Source of the DNA: Planctomycetota bacterium | Lineage (GTDB): Bacteria > Planctomycetota > UBA1135 > UBA2386 | Assembly: GCA_016713175.1 (NCBI GenBank) | Contig: JADJPQ010000013.1 | Location: 124,001 to 188,000, forward strand | Reading direction: 5' to 3' | Length of the DNA: 64,000 nucleotides | In this document: positions 43,201 to 51,341 of the stretch, one piece after another | Layout: the number at the start of each line of letters is the position of its first letter | Position numbering within the stretch: position 1 is the stretch's first letter | Program-made: the position numbers and the translations under genes | Notes under the pieces: model-generated | The model's input: the letters and a program-made list of their open reading frames with translations, nothing else | The model's database searches: none | What the model was told of the DNA's origin: nothing

Positions 43201-43399
43201 GGCGTGCGCGACGCAGTTGATGTACCCCGCTCCGGGCCTGGCGGTGACGCTGTTCGGCTCGCCGGCGCGTTTCACTGCCGACCTGCTGAGCCCGGTCATG
43301 CTCGGTCAGTCGGTGGTGATGCAGGGTCTGGCGCTCGAGCCGGGCAACTGCCTGCAGGCGACCAACGCGCTGGTCGCGACGATCCAGAACCTGCCGTAG
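40271..43399 (+). CDS. Secreted Kelch-like repeat protein (about 18 repeats) with planctomycete C-terminal module
   Basis: 1042 residues. The ATG at 40271 gives a signal peptide (VLPLVLLLLAPATAQ); the open frame upstream of it has no coding character. About 18 repeats of roughly 55 residues follow the pattern DTWEWNG-x2-W, then P-x-AR-x-GH-x-MAFD-x3-GR-x-VLFGG. This is the Kelch blade signature, and eighteen blades would make about three six-bladed propellers. The last about 120 residues (GGSTLTLTSHSLPHYRG, FSPRNTVATVLPA, CATQLMYPAPG, LQATNALVATIQNLP) resemble the C-terminal module of the proteins at 5996 and 9465. It is probably a cell-surface binding protein. No enzymatic motif is present. 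Confidence 0.88.
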   Translation: MTSHRSRVLPLVLLLLAPATAQIAWGNRSNGISRNATAACYDPATGRTIVFGGYSGFSGQGDTWFWDGASWYPALPGTTPEARSNHAMAFHEASGRAVLYGGFGNSSNLLGDTWLFDGTNWSQPGGVLSPPARERPSMCYDSTRQRVVMFGGGDAFAFRDDTWEWDGTLWHSTSPLTRPSPRYGNSLVHDPVRGRTVLFGGVANGTRFNDTWEWNGSSWTPRAVGGSPAARAFHYGWWDEARGVVQVFGGSNQSGVLRDQHFFTGTQWIAMSTGVMDYPDARADGAAVYDRARRRGVLLCGATANSSFSSDVWEYSDSGWVRKLPISGQSVATNPPPARRAAASTYDRRRQQFVVFGGADAGNNQLGDTWVRTDTRWEHRTIAAPSARRWSGMAFDDTRGVAVLYGGESNGTALNDTYTWNGSSWSNMGAGLASGRMRFAIAHDKARGRTVLFGGDNGGLFIYNQTWSWDGSFWTQASPATSPPTLYNCEMAFDEVRNEIVLFGGQRNAVEYRNDTWTWNGSNWTLRSPAVSPARRVGHKMAFDPVRGRVVLHGGHNDVAGLLTEIWEWTGSNWVYLGSPAVPGGRTEACFAFDESRGRIAMFGGLTNVVVDEQWELDGANWVTPFARVSPGAREGAGLVFDSIRNKTVLFGGNNTLTELADTFEWNGQRWVQRWLGGPSARTGHAMTFARDRGRVVLHGGRATGAPLADTWEFDGTGWQQRAVATPSGRFDHAMCFDSVRNRAVMFGGHNGTSGLADTWEWNGAGWTARVGGTPPARAAHSLAFDEVRNKSVLFGGVVAGPSADTWEWDGNTWTQRTPTASPPARYNHACCYDSGRGRVVVFGGCTNPANNATINDHWEFTGETWLQRTTPVTTAPPARQGSAMAYDRARGRSVMHGGWRVDARGNAVYNDETWELAAPVDIAGPPGGSTLTLTSHSLPHYRGQIDVRFPSTLGVAALFLDFSPRNTVATVLPAPPACATQLMYPAPGLAVTLFGSPARFTADLLSPVMLGQSVVMQGLALEPGNCLQATNALVATIQNLP

Positions 43400-43474
43400 C
43401 CGCCGCGATCGGACCGCCACCGTGGAATTGCCGACCCGCGTGTAACCGCTGGCGATTCCAGTGCACAGGGAGAC

Positions 43475-44530
43475 ATGAACCATGATTCCCTGTTCAAGGC
43501 GACCTTCTCGGACCCGGTTCACGCCGCGGCGCTGCTGCGCGGGATCCTGCCGCCCGAGCTGGTCGCGGCAATCGACTGGTCGACGCTGAAGCTGCTGCCC
43601 GGCAACTTCATCGACCCGGCGCTCCGGCAGCGGCTCGTCGACCTGTTGTTCTCGGTCGTGGCAGCCGGCGTCGAACTGCTGATCTACGTGGTGTTCGAGC
43701 ACCGCAGCCATGACGACCCGCTCACCGCGTTCCACGTCAACGGCTACATCCAGCGGGTGCGCGAACGCCATGTCGCCGAGCATCCCGACACGATCGGCGT
43801 GCCGATCGTGCTGTTCCACGGCCCGGCGACGCGGGTGCCCAGGGAACTCCGCCGGCTGGTCGATCTGCGATCGCTGGCCCCGGGTGCGCGGCGCGCGGTG
43901 CTCAGGTGGCAGCCACAACTGCGGTTCCTGCTCATCAACGTGTCGGCATTCGACGAGCACCGTATCCGGGCTCTGACCGACTCGGCAATGGCCAGCCTGG
44001 CCCTGCTGTGCATGCGCTACGTCCGCGGGGCGAGTCCGGACGAGGCGGTGGTGGCGATCCGACGCTGGTCCGACCTGTGGCTGGCGGTAGCCGCGGCGCC
44101 GAACGGCATCCATGCCGCGGCGACGCTATGCTCCTACATCCTGCAGACCACGGCCATGCAGGTCCCACTGCTCGAGGCAACGATGCGACCACTGTTCGAA
44201 CCCGGACCCGACGAACTTCCAAACTCGACCTGGGCACAAATGCGGACCGAAGCGCACCAGCACGGACTGGCCCTCGGCCGCGAGCAGGGCCTCGAGGAGG
44301 GCTATGAGCGCGGCCTGGAAAGGGGCCTGGAAAGGGGCTTGGAACGGGGCCAGGAGCAAGGACGTCGCGAGGCCGCCCATACCCTGCTGCAGCGGTTGCT
44401 GACGGCCCGGTTCGGGCTGGAGGGCGCGGCAATCCGGATCCCGGAGGGCGCGTCCTTCGCCGATCTGGAACGGTGGCTCGAGCGAACCGTCACCGCGCCC
44501 TCGCTCGCCGACGTGTTTGCCGAACCGTGA
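43475..44530 (+). CDS. Rpn-family recombination-promoting nuclease / transposase-31-like protein
   Basis: 351 residues. The N-terminus HDSLFKATFSDPVHAAALLRGILP and the core ELLIYVVFEHRSHDDPLTAFHVNGYI, PIVLFHG match the Rpn (YhgA-like) PD-(D/E)xK nuclease family. A catalytic Glu is in FEHRS. The linker carries tetrapeptide repeats of the form GLER (EEGYERGLERGLER), which usually form a coiled helix. The tail LLQRLLTARFGLEG and FADLERWLERTVTAPSLADVF resembles the DUF4351-type end of many Rpn proteins. It is a single gene without terminal inverted repeats, so it is not an active insertion sequence. Its end lies seven bases from the convergent sugar dehydrogenase. Confidence 0.85.
   Translation: MNHDSLFKATFSDPVHAAALLRGILPPELVAAIDWSTLKLLPGNFIDPALRQRLVDLLFSVVAAGVELLIYVVFEHRSHDDPLTAFHVNGYIQRVRERHVAEHPDTIGVPIVLFHGPATRVPRELRRLVDLRSLAPGARRAVLRWQPQLRFLLINVSAFDEHRIRALTDSAMASLALLCMRYVRGASPDEAVVAIRRWSDLWLAVAAAPNGIHAAATLCSYILQTTAMQVPLLEATMRPLFEPGPDELPNSTWAQMRTEAHQHGLALGREQGLEEGYERGLERGLERGLERGQEQGRREAAHTLLQRLLTARFGLEGAAIRIPEGASFADLERWLERTVTAPSLADVFAEP
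44312..44347 (+). repeat. Three 12-bp tandem repeats inside the Rpn-family gene
   Basis: GGCCTGGAAAGG occurs twice exactly (44312-44323 and 44324-44335), then once with two changes (GGCTTGGAACGG, 44336-44347). Each encodes Gly-Leu-Glu-Arg. Flanking codons encode older, diverged copies. Unit slippage would change the length of the linker without a frameshift. Confidence 0.8.
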
Positions 44531-44537
44531 GCCGCCA

Positions 44538-45767
44538 TCACTCCTTCTTGCCCGGCACCAACCGATAGACCTTGCCGTCGAAGCAGGTCACCAGCAGTTC
44601 GCCATCCGCCTCCTCGCCGAAGCTCGACGGTGACGCCGCGACGCGCCCGAGCGACACGACCGACGCCGGCGCCCCTTGATTCTCGCGACACGCCCAGACC
44701 TTGCAGGAACTGAAGTCGGCGTAGACGAACCAGCCATCGAGCTCCGGAATCGCCTTGCCGCGATAGACGTAGCCGCCGGTCACCGACAGGCCATCGGCGT
44801 GCGGATACTCGGCGACCGGCGGCACCAGGTCAGCGGGAATCGGCAGGTCCTGCTTGCGGGTCTTGAACACTTCGGTGCCTTCCATCAGGTTCCAGCCGTA
44901 GTTGCCGCCTTTGACCAGCCGGCAGACCTCCTCGATCCGGTTCTGGCCGACGTCGCCGCACCACAGATCGCCGGTCTTGCGATCGAAGGTGATGCGCCAC
45001 GGATTGCGCACGCCCCAGCACCAGATCTCGCCGCGCGCGCCTACCTCCTGCACGAACGGGTTGTCGGCCGGCACCGCATAGGGCTTCTCGGCGGTCGCAC
45101 CGCGGACGTCGACGCGCAGCACCTTGCCGAGCAGCACCGCCTTGCTCTGGCCGTTGCCGAACGGATCGTTGGCGGCGCCGCCGTCGCCGAGCGCGACATA
45201 CAGCATCTGGTCCGGACCGAACACGATGGTCCCGCCGTTGTGATTGCCGAACGGCTGGAAGATCTGCATCAGCCGCAGTTCGCTGGCCATGTCGACGACC
45301 GGCGCGCCCTGGTCGTTCTTCTTGGTGCCAAAGCGAGAGATCACCGATTGCCGCTCGGACCTGGTCTTGCGACCACCGGCCATCACGCCCTCGGTCTTGG
45401 CGATCTTCTCGGTCCAGTAGACGTAGACCAGGCCGTTGGTCGCGTAATCGGGGTCGAACGCGAAGCCGAGCAGCCCTTCCTCCCAGTTGTCGGTCCAGGT
45501 CTTGCCGACGATGTCGAAGAACACCGTCTGCTCCTCCTTGGCCGGATCGCGAGGCACGCGCAGGATCTGGCCCGGCTGGGTCACGACATAGGCGACTTCC
45601 GGGTCGGTGGCGGTGAACTCGACCAGCAACGGACGATCGAACTTGGCCTTGGCCGAGAACGCCGGCACGAACTGCACCTCGGGCGCAGCCGGCCCGGTCG
45701 GCGCCGCGTCCTGCGCGACGCAGAACGCGCTCAGCATCCAGCAAACACAGACGGGAGTCGTTCGCAT
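44538..45767 (-). CDS. Secreted PQQ-type glucose/sorbosone dehydrogenase family protein
   Basis: 409 residues with a signal peptide (CVCWMLSAFCVAQ). The six-bladed propeller of soluble PQQ sugar dehydrogenases is evident: RPLLVEFTATDPEVAYVVTQPG, EEGLLGFAFDPDY, the catalytic-His region FGNHNGGTIVFGPDQMLYVALGDGG, GVRNPWRITFDR, GDVGQNRIEEV and GGNYGWNLMEG. The conserved His in GNHNGG is the proposed base that oxidises the sugar C1. Electron acceptor and substrate are unknown; PQQ synthesis genes are not in the window. It starts 113 bases from the divergent ABC ATPase gene. Confidence 0.88.
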   Translation of the reverse strand: MRTTPVCVCWMLSAFCVAQDAAPTGPAAPEVQFVPAFSAKAKFDRPLLVEFTATDPEVAYVVTQPGQILRVPRDPAKEEQTVFFDIVGKTWTDNWEEGLLGFAFDPDYATNGLVYVYWTEKIAKTEGVMAGGRKTRSERQSVISRFGTKKNDQGAPVVDMASELRLMQIFQPFGNHNGGTIVFGPDQMLYVALGDGGAANDPFGNGQSKAVLLGKVLRVDVRGATAEKPYAVPADNPFVQEVGARGEIWCWGVRNPWRITFDRKTGDLWCGDVGQNRIEEVCRLVKGGNYGWNLMEGTEVFKTRKQDLPIPADLVPPVAEYPHADGLSVTGGYVYRGKAIPELDGWFVYADFSSCKVWACRENQGAPASVVSLGRVAASPSSFGEEADGELLVTCFDGKVYRLVPGKKE

Positions 45768-45880
45768 GGGCGGGGATTACGACGCGATCCCCGGGCCCGC
45801 ACAAGCAAGAACGCGCAAGTTCGTCGTGAACTCGGCGCCGGCTGCTGGCCTCCCGCACGGCCGACCGTCAAGATGCCGCG

Positions 45881-46642
45881 ATGCTGACGCTGCGTTCGTT
45901 GCGCAAGGCCTACGGTGACCACCTGGCGCTGCACGGACTCGACCTCGAGGTGCGGGCCGGCGAGATCCTGGCGCTGCTCGGTCGCAATGGCGCTGGCAAG
46001 TCGACAACGGTCCGTTGCATCGTCGGCCTGCAGCCACCGGACACCGGCACCGTGCACGTCGATGGCATCGACGTGCTGCAGCAACCGCACGCTGGACGCC
46101 GGGTGATCGGATATCTCCCCGAAGTCGCCCGCTTGCATGAGCCGCTGACGCCCCGCGAGTTCCTGGCGTTGAAGGGCCGCTTGTTCGACCTGACCGAAAC
46201 CACGATCAGGGAACGCGCCGAGCGACTGCTCGGCGGCTTCGATCTGCTCGAGCGCCAGGATGACCCGATGGTCGGCTTCAGCAAGGGCATGCTGCAGAAG
46301 GTGTCGATCGCGGCAGCGCTGTTGACCAGCCCGAAGCTCCTGGTGCTCGACGAACCGCTGTCCGGTCTCGATGTGCACACCACGATGGTGATCAAGGAAG
46401 TCATGCGCGAATTCGCGCGCCGCGGCGGCGCGGTGCTCTACTGCAGCCATCTGCTCGACGTCGTCGAGTCGCTGGCGCATCGCGTCGCCGTGCTGGATCT
46501 GGGCAAGCTGGTGGCCTGCGGCACGCTCGACGACCTGCGCAAAACCGCCGGCGCCGGCGCCGGCGCGCATCTGGAGGGACTGTTCCGGACCCTGACCCGG
46601 GCCAGCGATCCGTTGGCGACCGCGCAGGCGATCCTCGGCTGA
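45881..46642 (+). CDS. ABC transporter ATP-binding protein
   Basis: 253 residues. Walker A is GRNGAGKST (about 35-43), the Q-loop region is YLPEVARL, the signature is FSKGMLQKV (in place of LSGGQ), Walker B is LLVLDEPLSGLD and the switch His is in YCSHLLDVVE. All functional motifs are present. The modified signature FSKGM is common in ABC-2-type exporters. No permease is adjacent: the next gene is convergent. The orphan permease at 59729-61192 is one possible partner, but this is only a guess. Confidence 0.92.
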   Translation: MLTLRSLRKAYGDHLALHGLDLEVRAGEILALLGRNGAGKSTTVRCIVGLQPPDTGTVHVDGIDVLQQPHAGRRVIGYLPEVARLHEPLTPREFLALKGRLFDLTETTIRERAERLLGGFDLLERQDDPMVGFSKGMLQKVSIAAALLTSPKLLVLDEPLSGLDVHTTMVIKEVMREFARRGGAVLYCSHLLDVVESLAHRVAVLDLGKLVACGTLDDLRKTAGAGAGAHLEGLFRTLTRASDPLATAQAILG

Positions 46643-46649
46643 ACGGCCG

Positions 46650-47117
46650 CTACGACGGCTGGACGCGCAACCGCCCCAGCAGGGCGGTCTCGTCCTGGGC
46701 AGTCAGCATCGCCGCCAAGCGTGGATACAGCGCGTTGCGCTCGCGCAGATCGTGGTGCAGCAGCAGGTTCTTGAACGTCGCCTGCAGGTCGAGCAGTTCC
46801 AGCAATCGCCGATCGTCTGGCGGACTCGACATCGCCGCCAGCGCCACCGCAAAGCGATCCAGGAACTCGCGCACCCGCTGGTGTTCGCCCAGGAACAACC
46901 GCACCGGCGCATCGGTCGCATCCCCGCCGCCCAGCGCGTAGCGCGGCAACACGAACTCCTCCTCGTCGGCCATGTGCAGCGCCAGCAGTTCACGACAGTG
47001 CGCCAGGGCCCGCGCCGCCGCCGCCACATCGCGATCGAGCAGCGCTTGCTGATGCACGAACAGCCGCTCGTCGAGTTCGCGATGCAAGCCCATCATGTGG
47101 TCCTGCAGCCGACTCAT
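46650..47117 (-). CDS. Hemerythrin-domain protein
   Basis: 155 residues from the ATG at 47117, which overlaps the upstream stop by four bases. A four-helix bundle is predicted, with the iron-ligand pattern of hemerythrins: His in HRELDERL, the pair HMADEEEF (HxxxE), His in LGEHQRVREFL and HHDLRERNALYP. Such domains bind a di-iron centre that senses or carries oxygen, nitric oxide or iron. No signal peptide is present, so it is cytoplasmic. It is the last gene of a unit with two secreted proteins, an odd mixture. The fold call is good; the ligand is unknown. Confidence 0.82.
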   Translation of the reverse strand: MSRLQDHMMGLHRELDERLFVHQQALLDRDVAAAARALAHCRELLALHMADEEEFVLPRYALGGGDATDAPVRLFLGEHQRVREFLDRFAVALAAMSSPPDDRRLLELLDLQATFKNLLLHHDLRERNALYPRLAAMLTAQDETALLGRLRVQPS

Positions 47118-48976
47118 CGCAGTCGCACTTCGCGTTCGCGCAGCGCCGCGGTCATCTTGAAGCGTTCGCTCTGCCGTTCGCCGAGCTGTGCGCTCGCGGT
47201 GACCGTCGCACCGATGTCCGGGAACGGCAGGCGCAGTTCGCCATCCAAGCCGGTCCGGCCGCGCCCGAGGTAATGCCGCAGCCACGCAATCTGCGGCACC
47301 TGCAGCGCCACGAGATCCGGATCCTTGGTGACCGGGAAGCTGACGCTGGCGACGGCAAGGCCAGCACCGACGACCGGTTGGCCGTCGGCATCGCAAACGC
47401 GCAGTTGCCACAACATCGCATCGCTCATCCGCATCTCGAGCTCGGACGCGGTGTCCGTCGTGTCGATCACCGCAGCGGCGTGCCCCGAATCGTTGGCGAC
47501 GAACAACGCCCATCGGCCCGGAGTCAGCCCCAGATCGGCGACACCGCTCGGATCGACGAAGAACCGTGTTGCGCCCTGCCGCACCAACCGGGTGTCGGCA
47601 TGCACCGCTTGCACGTAGCCCGTGACCCCGATCGCCGGACCACTGCGCGCGTCGAGCACGCGCAGACGCAGCCGCAGTGCCGCGCCGACGTCGACGACCT
47701 CGTGGACCATCCGTTCCGGTGTGGCCGACACCAGCGGCAATGCCAACGCATCCGCCAGCGGCGCGCCGGCCGACGGCAACAACATCAGACGGCTGTCGTG
47801 CAGGAACTCGGGCACGCCGGCGAACTCGAAGGCACCGTCGGCACCGATGGTCGTCTGGTACGCGCGCGGGTCCAGGATGTAGCCGGCGTCGCCGGTGACC
47901 AGCTTCGCGGTCGTTCGCAGCTCGAGCCGCGTGCCGGGCGCCACCGCGCCGTTCACCTTGCCGCGGATCGGCACGTCGGGGTGCAGCACGCCGACGATGA
48001 CGTCTGGGCCCTGGCGTTCGATCTGCCGGTCGGCGACGAACCAGTTGCTGGCGAACGCACCCGACAGCGCACGCACATGGCCGGGCAAATCGAACTCGAA
48101 CAACAGGTCACCCTGCTGACCGACGAACGGGTTCCAGTCGGCCGGCACGATGGCCTCGAGCCGGCCGTCGGCAGCGGTCACGCCGATCAACCGCGCGCCA
48201 GTCCAAGGCGCGACCGGCAGCGGCGCATCGAACGCGACGAACTGCGTCTTCGGGTCGCGCAACCGCACGGTCACGCCGGCCAGCGGTTGGCCATCCTTGT
48301 CTTCGGCGCGCAACGACACGCGCAGCGGCGGCGGCACCGCCACCGGCCCGGCTTGCAGCGGCGTGCGCCACAGCAACTCGCCGTTGGCGGCGCGCATCTG
48401 CAACCACTGCTGGCCAGGCGGCAACGCGGGCACACTGGCGTGGCCGTCGGCGCCAACGACCAGCGGCACCGCCGCCTGGCCCGGCAACACCGTCGTCACG
48501 ACGATCCGCGGCGCGAACTCACGCCACGGTTCGAGCCCGGAGATCACGACATCGCGCGGTGACAGATCCACGTCGGCCAGCACGTTCACCACCCCACCGG
48601 CGCCAAACCACGCGTTCGGCGTCGACGACAAGCGCTTGCCATCGGCGGCGGCAGGTCCGAGCGCCCAGCCGTGGTAGCCGAGCCCTGGAATCAGCGCCGC
48701 GCGCGCAAGACCGCGTGCATCGGTGGTGGCGGTGACGACGTCGGCCTTGTCCGACCAGGGTTCGGCATGCAGTACGGTGCCGGTGCAGGTCACCGTCGCA
48801 TCGGCGATCGGCCGGCCGGCAACATCGACGACGCGCAGGACCGTGGCGCGCCGCGCCGGCACGTCCGTGGCGGACTGCTGCGCGATTCCGGCCATGACGG
48901 TCGAAGCCAACGCCAGCGCTGCAGGAATGGTCGGATGCATCGACGCCATCATGGCTGCGACCGCTTCCGCATTCAC
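47114..48976 (-). CDS. Secreted repeat-domain protein of the 'YSAWA' paralogue family (middle gene of operon)
   Basis: 620 residues. A hydrophobic signal region (TIPAALALASTVMAGIAQ) begins about 15 residues in, so the ATG at 48940 (MHPTIP) may be the real start. Opening module: VLRVVDVAGRPIADATVTC, DARGLARAALIPGLGYHGWALG, parallel to the other two family members. Later modules read SLRAEDKDGQPLAGVTVRL, RLRVLDARSGPAIGVTGYV and LRVCDADGQPVVGAGLAV. It overlaps both neighbours by four bases (ATGA), so the three genes should be translated together. No enzymatic motif is seen. The role is presumed surface-structural. Confidence 0.72.
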   Translation of the reverse strand: MNAEAVAAMMASMHPTIPAALALASTVMAGIAQQSATDVPARRATVLRVVDVAGRPIADATVTCTGTVLHAEPWSDKADVVTATTDARGLARAALIPGLGYHGWALGPAAADGKRLSSTPNAWFGAGGVVNVLADVDLSPRDVVISGLEPWREFAPRIVVTTVLPGQAAVPLVVGADGHASVPALPPGQQWLQMRAANGELLWRTPLQAGPVAVPPPLRVSLRAEDKDGQPLAGVTVRLRDPKTQFVAFDAPLPVAPWTGARLIGVTAADGRLEAIVPADWNPFVGQQGDLLFEFDLPGHVRALSGAFASNWFVADRQIERQGPDVIVGVLHPDVPIRGKVNGAVAPGTRLELRTTAKLVTGDAGYILDPRAYQTTIGADGAFEFAGVPEFLHDSRLMLLPSAGAPLADALALPLVSATPERMVHEVVDVGAALRLRLRVLDARSGPAIGVTGYVQAVHADTRLVRQGATRFFVDPSGVADLGLTPGRWALFVANDSGHAAAVIDTTDTASELEMRMSDAMLWQLRVCDADGQPVVGAGLAVASVSFPVTKDPDLVALQVPQIAWLRHYLGRGRTGLDGELRLPFPDIGATVTASAQLGERQSERFKMTAALREREVRLR

Positions 48977-50706
48977 TTGCGCCAGACGACTTCGGCCGGC
49001 ACCGCCGGGTCCAACTCCACGGTGCGGATCACGTCACCCAGCTTCATGTTGGCGCGTGGCCGTCCTTCTTTGCGAACGACGATCGGCAAAGCGACGCAAC
49101 CGTCGACGAATCTGGCGTCGCGCCACAACCCCTGCAGCAACAGTCGGTCGATACCCTGCCGCGTCTGCCCCGCATCGACATGCTCACGATCCAGAAACCG
49201 CGGTCGTGGCCCATTCTCGGCCGACCCGTCGGCCCGGCGCGAGTGGATGATCGCGCGCGGCAGCGATGCCATCGTCACCACCAGTTCCTCGCCCGTGTGG
49301 CGTCCCGCGATCGTCGCTTCGCCGAACTCGGCGCCATCGCACGCGGCAAGCAACCAACCTCCGGCGTCCAGCCAAAGCGCACATCGGCCGCCGGCATCCG
49401 TGTAGATGGGGAAGGATGAGAACAGGTCCACCGAACTGCCGTCCGGCACGAACAGGACCGGCACGCCGGCAGCCGGAGATCCATCGGCGCGGCGGCACTC
49501 GATCGCCACCCGGCGGGTGCTGGCGAGATCTCCCGCGGTGGTCGTTCCCGACGAGAACGGCAGTCGCAGCAACGTGCGCTCACCGTCGGCGCGACGCCAA
49601 TGCAGTTGCGTCTCGAACGGCTCGGCCGCAATCGGCAGCTGCGCTTCACCGGCGCGATCGAGGCGGGTTCGCACCACATGCCGATCGATCGCCGGCCGGG
49701 CGTTGGTCGCATGCAGGAGCACCCAAGCGTCGCGGCACGGTTCGCCCCGATCCTGCAGCCACAGTCGACAACCCGACTGCAGCGTGAACACCACCGGCTG
49801 CGCCGGATCCTTGGTGAATTCCCGACCGTCGATGCCGATGCGCCGCCAGCCCAGGCCACCATTCCACGACAGCATGTGGGTGCCTGCTGCATATCCGGTG
49901 GCCGTGGCGCGCAACACGATCGAGTCCGCATCGGCGCCGCTGCCATTGCGTCGCACCGGCAGCACCAGCGAGGCTCTTCCGTCCGCTCCGGTGGTTGCAA
50001 CCGGACTCCACAGCTCCAGCGGTGGCCGCGCGAACAGGCCTGCGTCTCGCGGCAGGCTGGCCAAGACCGCATGCACTTCGGCAGCGGCGATCGGGCGGCC
50101 GTCGACGTCGACTGCAAGGAACGACACCCGCAGCGGCCAGGACATCACGACGGTGACTCTGGTTTCATCGAGTACGGGCCTTCCTGCCAGGACAACGCCA
50201 TTGCCACCGACGACCAGCACCGTTCCGATCGGCGGCAACGGCGGCGCCCGCCCCTGATCGACCAGGACGCGCAGCACATTGGCGGCCGAAGGCACCACGA
50301 ACAGGCGCAGTGGGCCATGGTCAGGCCACTCCTCTGCACCGGTCAATGAAAACTGCTGGCGAACGCGAGCCGCGCCGAGACGCAGTTCGCATCTGCCGCC
50401 CGCGGCGACGTCCTCGTCGACGGCGCTGCATTCGAAGCGATCACCGCCCAGATCGCGGATCGCCCAGGCCGAGTAGCCCTCGCCGGTCAACAGTTCCGCC
50501 GCGAACGCGCCGGCCGCGTTGCTGCGGCAGGTGATGACATCCGACGGACCTTCCTCGTCACCACCGAGCGGCGTCCACACCAGCGTGACCGTCGCTCCGG
50601 AGACCGGCTTGCCCGCGGCGTCGCGGACGGCGCCGTGCAACGGTTGCCGCACCTGCGCGACAACCATCGGCAACCACAAGAACACAACCGCCACGAAGGG
50701 TCTCAT
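48973..50706 (-). CDS. Secreted repeat-domain protein of the 'YSAWA' paralogue family (first gene of operon)
   Basis: 577 residues with a signal peptide (FVAVVFLWLPMVVAQ). Opening module: LHGAVRDAAGKPVSGATVTLVWTP, SNAAGAFAAELLTGEGYSAWAI. It lines up with the protein at 38334-40139 for most of its length: both have the order module, ELRLG arm, FAVD-like second module, and a C-terminal FRLDP- or ALWLD-type segment. Further modules: VSFLAVDVDGRPIAAAEVHAVLA, GADGRASLVLPV and IECRRADGSPAAGVPVLFV. The start is 89 bases from the divergent lipoprotein gene. The stop overlaps the next gene by four bases. No catalytic residues were recognised. Confidence 0.72.
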   Translation of the reverse strand: MRPFVAVVFLWLPMVVAQVRQPLHGAVRDAAGKPVSGATVTLVWTPLGGDEEGPSDVITCRSNAAGAFAAELLTGEGYSAWAIRDLGGDRFECSAVDEDVAAGGRCELRLGAARVRQQFSLTGAEEWPDHGPLRLFVVPSAANVLRVLVDQGRAPPLPPIGTVLVVGGNGVVLAGRPVLDETRVTVVMSWPLRVSFLAVDVDGRPIAAAEVHAVLASLPRDAGLFARPPLELWSPVATTGADGRASLVLPVRRNGSGADADSIVLRATATGYAAGTHMLSWNGGLGWRRIGIDGREFTKDPAQPVVFTLQSGCRLWLQDRGEPCRDAWVLLHATNARPAIDRHVVRTRLDRAGEAQLPIAAEPFETQLHWRRADGERTLLRLPFSSGTTTAGDLASTRRVAIECRRADGSPAAGVPVLFVPDGSSVDLFSSFPIYTDAGGRCALWLDAGGWLLAACDGAEFGEATIAGRHTGEELVVTMASLPRAIIHSRRADGSAENGPRPRFLDREHVDAGQTRQGIDRLLLQGLWRDARFVDGCVALPIVVRKEGRPRANMKLGDVIRTVELDPAVPAEVVWRK

Positions 50707-50795
50707 CGGCGTAACCCCGGTGCACAGGCCGGAACATCGCGCGGATCATCGTAGCGGACTGCAGTCATGGCTGGACAACTGCCGATCCGATCGAC

Positions 50796-51266
50796 ATGAA
50801 GTCGGTCGCGATGCTGGCCTCTGTCGGAATACTGTGCAGCGGATGCGGTGGCAACGCCGACGCGCGGGCCCGTCTCGATGCGGCCGTCGCCGCGTTCACG
50901 TCGTTCCAGCAGGCGCTGCGGGACGGCGATGCCGAACGCTGCCGCAACCTGTTGACCGACGAATCGCAACCGGTGGTCCTGGAGATGGACTGGACCGCGA
51001 TGCGCAGCAAGCCACCGATCGCCGTGCACGCCGCCGAAGCCGCCGGTTCGGCGATCTACGTCCGCGGCGAGGATCCCGCCGACGGGCGAACTGCCACGTT
51101 CGTCGTCGTCAAGGAACGCGGTCGCTTCGTGGTCGACCTGGTCGCTACCGCTGCGTTCTACGCGCGCGAAACCGGTCCGGCGAAGTACGGCCTCGAACCC
51201 GCACCGCTGACCCCGCGCGATCACGATCGACTGCGCCAGAAGCAGCTCGCGGAACCGCCGCGCTGA
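50796..51266 (+). CDS. Small lipoprotein with NTF2-like region, function unknown
   Basis: 156 residues. The signal peptide ends in a lipobox-like LCSGC. The mature part (AFTSFQQALRDGDAERCRNLLTDESQ, GRFVVDLVATAAFYARE) has the helix-then-sheet order of small NTF2-like domains that bind ligands or act as accessory proteins. It has no recognised catalytic residues. It lies 75 bases before thioredoxin reductase on the same strand and may share its transcript. Lipoprotein export is fairly clear; the family assignment is weak. Confidence 0.65.
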   Translation: MKSVAMLASVGILCSGCGGNADARARLDAAVAAFTSFQQALRDGDAERCRNLLTDESQPVVLEMDWTAMRSKPPIAVHAAEAAGSAIYVRGEDPADGRTATFVVVKERGRFVVDLVATAAFYARETGPAKYGLEPAPLTPRDHDRLRQKQLAEPPR

Positions 51267-51341
51267 GCAGCGCATCCGTTGTCGCCGCCGGCAGGGACTT
51301 CCGGTAACGTCCGGCGCCCTCCTTCGTATCGACCGCCGCTC

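Noticed and set aside
40139..44113. Very long open frame on the minus strand opposite the Kelch-like gene
   Set aside because: It is a by-product of high GC and the regular repeats on the plus strand. Its translation is His/Arg/Ala-rich, without domains, and crosses into an opposite-strand gene.
43475..44530. The Rpn-family gene as an insertion sequence
   Set aside because: There are no terminal inverted repeats, target duplications or companion transposase. Rpn proteins are nuclease relatives often carried as ordinary genes.
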